A stretch of 49,677 nucleotides of DNA, taken from NCBI GenBank assembly GCA_017523325.1, contig JAFWWO010000021.1, positions 1-49,677 of the forward strand. The letters are read 5' to 3'. Positions within the stretch are counted from its first letter, which is position 1, and each line of letters opens with the position of its first letter. Below, piece after piece: positions 1-6,418 of the stretch. A program made the translations under genes and the position numbers. The DNA is from Anaerotignum sp. Lineage in GTDB: Bacteria > Bacillota > Clostridia > Lachnospirales > Anaerotignaceae. The notes beneath the pieces were generated by a model. The model made no database searches. It was not told the DNA's origin and worked only from the letters and a program-made list of their open reading frames with translations.

Positions 1-76
1 ATCCGTCAATTTCCGTATGTAGTATCGGTATCGCTTCCGTACTATGCTTTATTATGCCTTGGTCTGCGTTTTTTAC
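1..76 (-). repeat. Repeat copy 1 (left edge, partial)
   Basis: This is one of three related copies (others at about 885-1040 and 1396-1514). Shared blocks include TTTCCGTATGTAGTATCGGT and GTTTTTTACTTTTT on the plus strand. Read on the minus strand, the repeat lies 3' of a small gene and includes its stop codon. The terminator seen in copies 2 and 3 would lie just off the left edge. Confidence 0.75.
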
Positions 77-192
77 TTTTTCTTTCTCAAGTAAAATAAA
101 CAATAAAAAACAATTATCGGTATTATAATTCGTATTGCAGAATAAAAATATACGGTTAACTTTGTATCAAGCGGTATTGCATCTAATGGCAT
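73..192 (-). CDS. 39-aa small membrane protein
   Basis: The start is an ATG preceded by a strong GAGGAGG site that lies within the end of the upstream small gene, one base after that gene's stop, so translation is probably coupled. The peptide has a short polar N-terminus (MPLDAIPLDTKLTVYF), one hydrophobic segment at about residues 20-34 and a tail ending RKKK, as in single-pass small membrane proteins. The stop codon falls inside repeat copy 1. I do not recognise a family. A short ORF could be chance, but the ribosome site, coupling and membrane topology argue for a real gene. Confidence 0.5.
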   Translation of the reverse strand: MPLDAIPLDTKLTVYFYSAIRIIIPIIVFYCLFYLRKKK

Positions 193-193
193 C

Positions 194-334
194 TTATTTC
201 CTCCTCATTGTATATAAATTTATGATGATTATGATGCAAAACGCCCCACTGAAAAAGGCTATAAGCCAAATCATCAAATCCTCTATTATTTCCCGTTTTT
301 GATCCGAAAAATTTCTATCTACACCTTCTAGCAA
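194..334 (-). CDS. 46-aa small membrane protein
   Basis: The reading frame runs from a TTG codon just after the 141-residue gene upstream. It encodes a charged N-terminal half (about residues 1-20) and one very hydrophobic, Ile-rich helix at about 22-40, ending MRRK. The TTG has only a weak ribosome site; an internal ATG at residue 21 (preceded by AGAGG) is the alternative start and would leave 26 residues. It is packed between the gene at 340-765 and that at 73-192, which suggests one transcript. No family is recognised. Confidence 0.4.
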   Translation of the reverse strand: MLEGVDRNFSDQKREIIEDLMIWLIAFFSGAFCIIIIINLYTMRRK

Positions 335-339
335 TGAAA

Positions 340-765
340 TTATTCTTTATTCACCTTACGACAGAAAGCCTTAGTATTTTTATCAGCAAATATCTCCAAC
401 TTCCCACTACTTTTGATTTTCTTTCTACACATTTTATATATTTCACTCAAAATGAGGATAAGTAAAACAAAAACAAACAACATATCTATTCTTAATAGAA
501 TATGTACATAACGATATCTAAGATATACCAAGACTAAAAATGAAAAAAGACCTAGAATTAGATGCCATTTTCTTTTTACAGTTACAGCAACAATAATGGC
601 TAATGCATAGAAAAATAATAATCCTATGGCTATATATTGCCAACGTAAATCGAACGTTCTTGCCGAAAGCTTCCATAATGTATTTTCAACATACGGATAT
701 AAAACCGCAACTCCAACTGCATATATCATTTTAAGCAAGTCTATCAAAGACTTTCGATTCACCAT
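340..765 (-). CDS. Hypothetical multi-pass membrane protein (141 aa)
   Basis: The ATG at 763-765 follows an AGGGAAAG ribosome site; an in-frame TTG 21 bases upstream lacks one. The protein has about four hydrophobic segments (roughly residues 10-25, 45-60, 68-85 and 92-110) separated by short basic loops, and a Lys-rich cytoplasmic tail. No conserved motif is recognisable. Base composition is much richer in AT than in the housekeeping genes from 1.8 kb onward, consistent with accessory DNA. It heads a probable three-gene cluster with the two small membrane ORFs that follow on the same strand. Function is unknown; immunity or small-peptide transport are speculative options. Confidence 0.6.
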   Translation of the reverse strand: MVNRKSLIDLLKMIYAVGVAVLYPYVENTLWKLSARTFDLRWQYIAIGLLFFYALAIIVAVTVKRKWHLILGLFSFLVLVYLRYRYVHILLRIDMLFVFVLLILILSEIYKMCRKKIKSSGKLEIFADKNTKAFCRKVNKE

Positions 766-884
766 ATCTCTTTCCCTTTCAAGCAATCATAATACAATTC
801 TTTAGAATGGAGTGAATGCAGAAGCAATCATATTTTCACAAGTTATTTTCCATGTATTATTGCCACGCCGAAGTTTACAAAAAC

Positions 885-1040
885 AAGGGTTTTCCCCCTT
901 GTCTTTTTATCTATCAATTTCCGTATGTAGTATCGGTACCGCCTCCGTACTTTCTGCCGCCTCTGCGACCAACACAGTTTCCTAAAATTCCTATGCTTTA
1001 TTATGTCTTGGTCTACGTTTTTTACTTTTTCTTTTTCCAT
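885..1040 (-). repeat. Repeat copy 2, with internal insertion and terminator
   Basis: The same core as copies 1 and 3, but interrupted by roughly 40 extra bases (around 956-993) and diverged at several sites. Its distal end holds an ACAAGGG/CCCCTTGT hairpin followed by T-rich sequence on both strands, so it can end transcription. It lies downstream of the 48-residue minus-strand gene. Confidence 0.7.
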
Positions 1041-1054
1041 ATAAAATTAAGATG

Positions 1055-1201
1055 TCATTGCTTGTATTTTTTTATGTTTTCTTTCAAATTCTCTTGAAAA
1101 TGCTTAGAATATTTTATTATTTTAGCACCCCAAACAGCGTAAATGATCCAATAAATTCCTACTGAAATCAAACCACGCATAATAATAAATCTAAAGTTCA
1201 T
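1055..1201 (-). CDS. 48-aa small membrane protein
   Basis: ATG start preceded by AAGGTGA at suitable distance. The peptide begins MNFRFIIMRGLISVG, continues with a hydrophobic, Trp/Tyr-containing segment (about residues 5-26), then a Lys/Asn-rich tail ending KKYKQ. It looks like a single-pass protein with a cytoplasmic basic tail. A matching sigma-A promoter lies upstream at 1311-1339 and repeat copy 2 with its terminator follows, making a complete small transcription unit. No family is recognised. Confidence 0.5.
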   Translation of the reverse strand: MNFRFIIMRGLISVGIYWIIYAVWGAKIIKYSKHFQENLKENIKKYKQ

Positions 1202-1310
1202 CAAAGCATCACCTTCACACATAAAATGCTATCAATGATTTACAATATAATTGATGCCATAAAAAGTATCCGAACTAACAATGGCACTTCAAATTATAGT
1301 GTACATATAT

Positions 1311-1339
1311 ATTCTATTGATATCATTCTGCCCCGTCAA
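1311..1339 (-). promoter_or_regulatory. Sigma-A promoter for the 48-aa gene
   Basis: Minus-strand TTGACG (1334-1339), 17-base spacer, TAGAAT (1311-1316). A second AT-rich -10-like hexamer TATAAT lies at 1293-1298 without a good -35. Confidence 0.5.
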
Positions 1340-1390
1340 TCCTTTTAACGAATCTTTTTTCATTCCTAAGGAAATTTTAATATTTTTGCA

Positions 1391-1423
1391 AAAAAGACAA
1401 GGGGGTTTCCCCCTTGTCTTTTT
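1391..1423. terminator. Bidirectional intrinsic terminator within repeat copy 3
   Basis: A perfect 13-bp stem (AAAGACAAGGGGG / CCCCCTTGTCTTT) with a TTT loop, and runs of T on both strands. Confidence 0.8.
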
Positions 1424-1514
1424 ATCCGTCAATTTCCGTATGTAGTATCGGTGTCGCTTCCGTACTATGCTTTCTTATGCCTTGGTCTGCGTTTTTTACT
1501 TTTTTGAAGAATAA
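1396..1514 (-). repeat. Repeat copy 3, with terminator
   Basis: Closest match to copy 1 over its whole ~100-bp core, with the terminator at its left end. No small gene is attached on its right side (1515-1548 is short AT-rich sequence leading into the mgtE promoter), so this copy marks the boundary between the accessory cluster and the conserved genes. Confidence 0.75.
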
Positions 1515-1548
1515 TGAAAAAGTTTTTGGAAATTTTGCCGAAAGGGTG

Positions 1549-1577
1549 TTGACGATAAATTTTTACTGGAATATACT
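1549..1577 (+). promoter_or_regulatory. Sigma-A promoter for the mgtE leader
   Basis: TTGACG (1549-1554), 17-base spacer, TATACT (1572-1577). Transcription would start near 1584, giving a leader of about 235 bases before mgtE. Confidence 0.8.
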
Positions 1578-1615
1578 GAAGAAGTAAGAGAAAAGACAGA
1601 TGGAGGTGAAACCGA

Positions 1616-1723
1616 ATGGACGGCAGTCATAATAAAGAAGGCATTCCTTTAGAGCCTGAGAGTTACCGATCGTATGAAAACTTATACGCCGTGCATTTGG
1701 GTCTGTTTTTTATGAAGCCATAA
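1616..1723 (+). CDS. 35-aa leader peptide upstream of mgtE
   Basis: An ATG with an excellent ribosome site (GGAGGTG, 7 bases upstream) opens a 35-codon frame ending TAA. Residues 10-15 read IPLEPE, an alternating proline/glutamate run like those in enterobacterial mgtL-type leaders that make ribosomes unstable at low magnesium (established for nascent chains rich in acidic residues and proline). Codons 24-27 overlap the antiterminator strand at 1686-1696. The position between promoter and attenuator, directly ahead of a magnesium transporter, supports a regulatory role. That the peptide senses magnesium is inference. Confidence 0.55.
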   Translation: MDGSHNKEGIPLEPESYRSYENLYAVHLGLFFMKP

Positions 1724-1798
1724 TAGACTCTTGGTTTCTATGCCCTTTTTCCGCTAAAGATGCACGGTGTGGCACATGATGGCACACGGTGCTTTTTT
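1686..1798 (+). promoter_or_regulatory. Antiterminator/terminator switch in the mgtE leader
   Basis: The strand ACGCCGTGCAT (1686-1696) can pair with ATGCACGGTGT (1760-1770). The latter is also the 5' arm of a terminator (1762-1770 with 1784-1792, one G-G mismatch, followed by six T). The two pairings exclude each other. CTATGCC (about 1738-1744) followed by GCTAAAG (1753-1759) resembles the 3' part of the M-box (ykoK) magnesium riboswitch, but I could not find the M-box 5' GGUGAGGCUCCU core, so a true M-box is not supported. Either way the leader looks like a magnesium-responsive attenuator. Confidence 0.6.
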
Positions 1799-1818
1799 AA
1801 TGGAACGGGGTGAGAAGC

Positions 1819-3171
1819 ATGGAGGAAATGATGGAATTATTCGAGCGCTTTAACAAGCTGATGGAAGCGGGCGAATATACCGAATTAAAAGAGGAATTGA
1901 ACTCAGAGCAGCCGGCGAATATTGCCGAATATTTCGAGGAGCTTTCGGCGGAAAAGCAACTGTTTATATTCCGCCTTTTGACGAAAGATATGGCGGCGGA
2001 GGTCTTTTCCTATATGGATAGCGATACGCAGGAGCATATTGTCCATTCCATTACGGACCGAGAGGTGCGTAATATTGTGGACGAAATGTTCTTGGACGAT
2101 ACGGTGGACTTTCTGGAGGAAGCCCCTGCCAATCTGGTGAAAAAGGTGCTGCGTAATACGGACGCAGGCACCAGATCCCTGATTAACCGGTTTTTGAATT
2201 ATCCGGAGAACTCCGCCGGCAGCTTGATGACCATTGAGTTTGTTAAGCTGCGTGGGGATATGACGGTGGCCAGCGCCATGACGCAGATTAAACACACCGG
2301 TATGGATAAAGAAACCATTTATACCTGTTATGTCATAGACAGTCATCGTAAGCTCATTGGCGTGGTACCCCTGCGAACGCTGATTTGTGCCAACGATGAA
2401 GATACCATTGCGGAATTGATGCAGGATGATGTGGTTTCCGTACAGACTGTGGACGACCAGGAGGAAGTTGCCAATATCTTCAAAAAATATAACTGGATGG
2501 CTCTTCCCGTAACGGATAAAGAAGGGCGTTTGGTAGGTATTATTACTGTCGATGATATCGTGGACGTTATCGAACAGGAAACCACGGAAGATATGGAATT
2601 GATGGCAGCCGTACTGCCTTCTGATGATGAATACCTAAAGCTGAGCGTACCGGCATTGGTGAAAAACCGTATTCCGTGGCTGTGCGTACTGATGATTTCC
2701 GGCACATTAAGTGCCTTTGTCATCGGACAATATCAGAATTTGCTGGACTCCGTGGTGGTGCTTTCCAGTTTTATGACCATCATCACCGGGACAGGCGGAA
2801 ATGCGGGCTCCCAGTCCTCTGCCATGATCATTCGCGGTATGGCGTTGGGTGAAATTCAGATACGGGATACCTTCCGGGTCATTGGGAAGGAATTGAGTGT
2901 AGGTGTTATTTGCGGTGCGATTTTGGGCATCATCAATATGCTCCGTATGACATTTTTCAGCAACGGCACCAATTTCCGTATTAACCTGACGGTTTCCATC
3001 AGTATGGGAATGGCCGTTGTGCTGGCAAAGACCATTGGCTGTACCTTGCCTATATTTGCTAAGGCAGTGAAGCTGGATCCGGCCATGATGGCAGGTCCGC
3101 TGATTTCTACCATTGTAGATGCGGTGGCATTGTTGATTTATTTCAGTATTGCTACGGTGCTGGTATTCTAA
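1819..3171 (+). CDS. mgtE: Magnesium transporter MgtE
   Basis: A 450-residue Mg2+ channel/transporter of the inner membrane. The N-terminal helical MgtE_N domain (about 1-130) is followed by a CBS pair (about 135-255), which in the family binds Mg2+ and gates the pore, then five C-terminal membrane helices (about 280-450). The last helix carries GPLISTIVDAVALL with the conserved pore aspartate, and TGGNAGSQSS is the family signature in the second helix. The ATG at 1819 has GGGGTG 6-7 bases upstream; the GTG at 1810 lies inside that site and is unlikely. Expression is probably controlled by the leader at 1549-1798. A terminator follows directly. Confidence 0.95.
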   Translation: MEEMMELFERFNKLMEAGEYTELKEELNSEQPANIAEYFEELSAEKQLFIFRLLTKDMAAEVFSYMDSDTQEHIVHSITDREVRNIVDEMFLDDTVDFLEEAPANLVKKVLRNTDAGTRSLINRFLNYPENSAGSLMTIEFVKLRGDMTVASAMTQIKHTGMDKETIYTCYVIDSHRKLIGVVPLRTLICANDEDTIAELMQDDVVSVQTVDDQEEVANIFKKYNWMALPVTDKEGRLVGIITVDDIVDVIEQETTEDMELMAAVLPSDDEYLKLSVPALVKNRIPWLCVLMISGTLSAFVIGQYQNLLDSVVVLSSFMTIITGTGGNAGSQSSAMIIRGMALGEIQIRDTFRVIGKELSVGVICGAILGIINMLRMTFFSNGTNFRINLTVSISMGMAVVLAKTIGCTLPIFAKAVKLDPAMMAGPLISTIVDAVALLIYFSIATVLVF

Positions 3172-3175
3172 AAAG

Positions 3176-3208
3176 AAACGGCTATTTCCAAGAGGAATAG
3201 CCGTTTTT
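3176..3208. terminator. Bidirectional terminator between mgtE and bioY
   Basis: AAACGGCTATTTCC pairs with GGAATAGCCGTTT (one bulged T), with A and T runs on either side. It serves the convergent mgtE and bioY genes. Confidence 0.85.
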
Positions 3209-3217
3209 ATGTAGAGG

Positions 3218-3769
3218 TTATGCCGTTGTTTTTTCCATGCTGTTTTTGAGGTAAGGCAGTATTTTTTGCCCTAACCAGCAGGAAACAATGATTTTTACCG
3301 TATCCAACGGGAGGAATACCAAGGCGCCTGCCGGTAATGTGGCCCAAAAGCGACTGCCGATGACTCTTGCCATCCAAAATGTGCCGATGCTGTAAGTCAC
3401 CAGAGTTGCCAGAAACATACCGCCAATTTGAATCAACGGGCGATGGGGGAAGCGATGGATGCACCGGGAGCTGATTGCCACCAAAAACAGATACCCTATC
3501 AGATAACCGCCCCCGGCAGAAGCAAACCGCCCGATGCCGGAGCCGTAGCCGGAGAATACAGGCAGACCGATGGCACCCAGCAGGAGATATAACCCCGTTG
3601 CCGCCAATGCCTTTTTGGGCTCCAGTACATAAGAGGTTAGGTACAGGGCAAAGGTGCCTAATGTAAGAGCAACGGTGCTGGCGGGTATGGGAATGCTGAT
3701 GGGAGCCAGAATACAGATGATGGCCGCCATCAGAGCGATATAGACCAAATCCTTTGTTTTTGTCTGCAT
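3218..3769 (-). CDS. bioY: Biotin transporter S component BioY
   Basis: A 183-residue membrane protein with about six helices, matching the ECF-type biotin-binding component in length and motifs: ALMAAIICILAPISIPIP near the N-terminus, GLPVFSGYGSGIGRFASAGG around residues 67-87, then GYLIGYL. BioY binds biotin and imports it alone or with the shared EcfA/EcfT energising module, which is not in this window. It is a single-gene unit with its own promoter and a candidate BirA-type inverted repeat at 3802-3856, so repression by biotin is likely. It converges on mgtE. Confidence 0.92.
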   Translation of the reverse strand: MQTKTKDLVYIALMAAIICILAPISIPIPASTVALTLGTFALYLTSYVLEPKKALAATGLYLLLGAIGLPVFSGYGSGIGRFASAGGGYLIGYLFLVAISSRCIHRFPHRPLIQIGGMFLATLVTYSIGTFWMARVIGSRFWATLPAGALVFLPLDTVKIIVSCWLGQKILPYLKNSMEKTTA

Positions 3770-3801
3770 AAAAAACCTTCTTTCCGATTGAGATATAGGC
3801 T

Positions 3802-3856
3802 ATTGTAAACATCGGAGAGGAAAATGTCAACTATTTTGAAAAAATGGGTTTACAAT
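3802..3856 (-). promoter_or_regulatory. bioY promoter flanked by BirA-like half-sites
   Basis: On the minus strand: TTGACA (3826-3831 region), 17-base spacer, TACAAT. A perfect inverted repeat, ATTGTAAAC (3802-3810) and GTTTACAAT (3848-3856), flanks it; one half overlaps the -10, the other lies upstream of the -35. The half-sites match known BirA box halves (TTGTAAACC-like), but the 37-base gap is much longer than the usual 14-16. Confidence 0.55.
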
Positions 3857-3938
3857 TAAAGGCGACAAGAGAGAAAAATTGTGGTGCCATGGCAGAAGAA
3901 GGGCTATGTATCGCACTCCTTAAAAGTGAAAAATGGAC

Positions 3939-3967
3939 TTGTCGATACTTTCCTTTCCGGGTATAGT
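3939..3967 (+). promoter_or_regulatory. Sigma-A promoter for the zinc-ribbon protein
   Basis: TTGTCG (3939-3944), 17-base spacer, TATAGT (3962-3967), about 40 bases before the start codon. Confidence 0.6.
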
Positions 3968-4004
3968 AAAGGGAGAATACAGCAAAACAAAGGGAGGAGA
4001 GTAT

Positions 4005-4478
4005 ATGCTCCGATATTGCGAAAGATGTGGTGGCCGGGTACAGCGAAAAGATTCATATTGTATGCATTGTGGAGCCCTTTTATGGGAGGATTCCCAAAGC
4101 AAAGCGCCTGCTTTTATCAGATTGATATATTGGATTCCGGTTAGTAATTATGTTGTGATATTTCTTTGGTCAATTTGGAAAAGAAGAAAGCAGATAGATT
4201 GGATAAGCCATATCAAAAAGTTTGGAATGAATTGCTTGGCGGTTATATTTATCGTCGGTTTCTTTGTGTTTGCGATGATGCTTCCGTATATTATGCCTGA
4301 TGACACACAGATGAGCGATTGGAGCGCTATTTATGAAGAGTATGAATATGACGAATACAGCATAGACGATATATTTGATGAATACCAATATTTTACAGAT
4401 GGTTATTTTATGTATGATATGTATGATGACGAGGCGGATTTTTTTGTGCCTGTTCCCATGGAGGGAGAAGAATTATAA
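4005..4478 (+). CDS. Zinc-ribbon membrane protein of unknown function
   Basis: 157 residues. An N-terminal zinc ribbon (C5-x2-C8 and C19-x2-C22) is followed by a hydrophobic stretch near 38-55 and a clear membrane helix at about 76-98. The C-terminal third is extremely acidic and Tyr-rich (repeated EYEYDEY and YDMYDDE patterns). The ATG at 4005 has GGGAGGAGA at ideal distance; the longer in-frame start 72 bases upstream overlaps the promoter. It is a single gene with its own promoter and terminator. The zinc-ribbon-plus-helix layout is common in clostridial proteins with no known role; none is inferred here. Confidence 0.75.
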   Translation: MLRYCERCGGRVQRKDSYCMHCGALLWEDSQSKAPAFIRLIYWIPVSNYVVIFLWSIWKRRKQIDWISHIKKFGMNCLAVIFIVGFFVFAMMLPYIMPDDTQMSDWSAIYEEYEYDEYSIDDIFDEYQYFTDGYFMYDMYDDEADFFVPVPMEGEEL

Positions 4479-4495
4479 TAAAAGCGTATGCCGGT

Positions 4496-4521
4496 GGAGA
4501 ATGGATATTCTCCGCTTTTTT
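4496..4521 (+). terminator. Intrinsic terminator
   Basis: GGAGAAT/ATTCTCC stem with a GGAT loop, followed by GC and T6. Confidence 0.75.
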
Positions 4522-4599
4522 GATGTGTTTTTTCGGTTGTCTGTATGAAGAAGTTGTTTGGGAGAAATACTACCGGAAAGACAAAAAGGAGATGGGAGC

Positions 4600-6249
4600 T
4601 TGAACGGGAGCATACTGACGGTGGCACAGCTGGCATTTTTCGGCATGGGCGCCTATTATTTTTACAAAAACACAGGGAAAAAAGCCAGACGGGAACAGGT
4701 ATCTATGGAGGAAACCCTATCCCAGATGGAAAAGCTGCAGTCCATGCGGGAAAGACGCTTGACAGAGCCTCTGGCAGAACAGACCCGCCCGCGGGCATTG
4801 ACCGATATCATCGGGCAGGAAAATGCCATTCGTGCCCTGCGGGCGGCGTTGTGCGGACCCAATCCCCAGCATGTGCTGATTTATGGCCCGCCGGGAGTGG
4901 GGAAAACAGCGGCGGCACGGCTGATTTTGGAGGAGGCAAAAAAACAAGAGCAATCGCCCTTTGAGCATGGGGCAAAATTTGTGGAGATTGATGCCACTAC
5001 ATTGCAATTTGATGAAAGAAATATTGCCGACCCTTTGATGGGCTCTGTCCATGACCCCATTTATCAGGGGGCGGGCGCCTATGGACAGGCAGGGATTCCC
5101 CGTCCTCGCCCGGGGGCCATTTGCGAGGCTCATGGCGGGATATTATTCATAGATGAAATCGGGGAGCTGCACCCCATTCAGATGAATAAGCTGTTGAAGG
5201 TGCTGGAGGATAGGGTGGCACGGTTCCAAAGCAGTTATTACAGTCGGCAGAATAAAGAAATCCCTCTCTATATCCATGAAATTTTCCAAAAGGGAATGCC
5301 GGCGGATTTTCGGCTGGTGGGGGCGACGACCCGCAGCCCTGCGGATATTCCGGAGGCTCTGCGCTCCCGCTGTACGGAAATATTTTTTGAACGGCTGGAC
5401 AGACATTCCGTAGAGGAAATTGCCCGCAATAGCCTGCATCGTTCCGGTATGGCCTATGAAGAGGGGCTTTGCGGGAAAATCGCCTGCTATGGCCAAGGCG
5501 GGCGGGATACGGTGAATATTGTGCAATCTCTGACTGCTCTGGCATGGCTGGAGGGCGGCAGAACCATTACCGCCGCAGATTTGGAATGGGTGGCGGAAAC
5601 GGGGCGGTATCAGCCGGTATACCGGCAGAAAATCGGAGAAATGCCGCAAATTGGCGTGGTCAATGGCTTGGGTGTACAAAATAACGGCGGCGGAATGCTG
5701 CTTTGCGTTGAGGCAGTCGTACAAAAAGGCAGCGGCAGGCTGACAGTAACGGGTATTTTAGAGGAGGAGGAAATCAAAAGCCGGCAGGGGAGCGGCAGGC
5801 GGAAAAGCAATGCCCGCAGTGCGGCGGAAAATGTATTAACGCTGATGGAGAATTTTGGCTTTTCCAAAGGGGAGTATGATGTGCATATCAATTTCCCCGG
5901 CGGCATTCCCGTGGACGGCCCGTCGGCGGGTACGGCGATGTTTTTGGCGGTTTATTCCGCCTTTACCCAAAGGGCAGTGCCCCATGATATTGCCCTGACG
6001 GGAGAAATCGGTCTGCGGGGACAGATATTGCCTGTGGGCGGCGTGGAGGAAAAGCTGGAGGCGGCCGGAGAAGCCGGTGCAACTCGTGTTTTTATTCCTA
6101 AGGAGAACCGGAAGGCGGTTTATGAAGGGCGGAAGCCGGAGGTCGTTGCCGTTGGGGAAATCACGGAATTGCTGGAGCAGGTGTTTTTGCGGGAGAGTCA
6201 GACCCTTTCCGAGGGGCGGGAGTTTTTGGCAGAAAAGGAAATCGGCTGA
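4600..6249 (+). CDS. lonB: ATP-dependent protease LonB
   Basis: 549 residues, matching Bacillus LonB throughout: an N-terminal membrane anchor (about residues 5-22), an AAA+ module with Walker [14 protein letters not shown] and Walker B ILFIDEIGELHPIQMNKLLK, and a C-terminal Lon protease domain with catalytic Ser in DGPSAG (about S442) and Lys in GGVEEK (about K485). In Bacillus it is forespore-expressed and membrane-associated. TTG at 4600 is chosen because AAGGAG lies 8 bases upstream and it places the membrane helix at the N-terminus; a TTG 42 bases upstream lacks a site. It precedes lonA, the usual Firmicute order. Confidence 0.93.
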   Translation: MNGSILTVAQLAFFGMGAYYFYKNTGKKARREQVSMEETLSQMEKLQSMRERRLTEPLAEQTRPRALTDIIGQENAIRALRAALCGPNPQHVLIYGPPGVGKTAAARLILEEAKKQEQSPFEHGAKFVEIDATTLQFDERNIADPLMGSVHDPIYQGAGAYGQAGIPRPRPGAICEAHGGILFIDEIGELHPIQMNKLLKVLEDRVARFQSSYYSRQNKEIPLYIHEIFQKGMPADFRLVGATTRSPADIPEALRSRCTEIFFERLDRHSVEEIARNSLHRSGMAYEEGLCGKIACYGQGGRDTVNIVQSLTALAWLEGGRTITAADLEWVAETGRYQPVYRQKIGEMPQIGVVNGLGVQNNGGGMLLCVEAVVQKGSGRLTVTGILEEEEIKSRQGSGRRKSNARSAAENVLTLMENFGFSKGEYDVHINFPGGIPVDGPSAGTAMFLAVYSAFTQRAVPHDIALTGEIGLRGQILPVGGVEEKLEAAGEAGATRVFIPKENRKAVYEGRKPEVVAVGEITELLEQVFLRESQTLSEGREFLAEKEIG

Positions 6250-6310
6250 CGGAGGGGTATGGATAGACGTAAAATCAAAGATTGTGAGGCAAAATACTTT
6301 TGGTGATGCC

Positions 6311-6350
6311 TTCGACAAAATTTGACCGCATCATAGATTTATTGTATACT
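6311..6350 (+). promoter_or_regulatory. lonA promoter with CtsR-like heptads
   Basis: TTGACC (6322-6327), 17-base spacer, TATACT (6345-6350). The complement of 6311-6327 reads GGTCAAA-TTT-TGTCGAA, compared with the CtsR operator of two GGTCAAA heptads three bases apart (first perfect, second 5 of 7). It overlaps the -35, so heat-shock repression is plausible but unproven. Confidence 0.55.
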
Positions 6351-6418
6351 ATTCTTTCAAGGCAAAAGCCTTTGGATTTGAAAAATAGTTGAATAATCGC
6401 GATATATGAGGTGGAACT

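Noticed and set aside
843..1040. A 65-residue minus-strand frame rich in Arg/Tyr (RRRYRYYIRKL...) in repeat copy 2
   Set aside because: It lies inside the non-coding repeat, has no ribosome site, and the same frame is broken in copies 1 and 3.
1584..1770. Full M-box (ykoK) magnesium riboswitch
   Set aside because: The CTATGCC...GCTAAAG 3' motif is present but the 5' core and a P1 stem of the expected kind are not, so only an attenuator is claimed.
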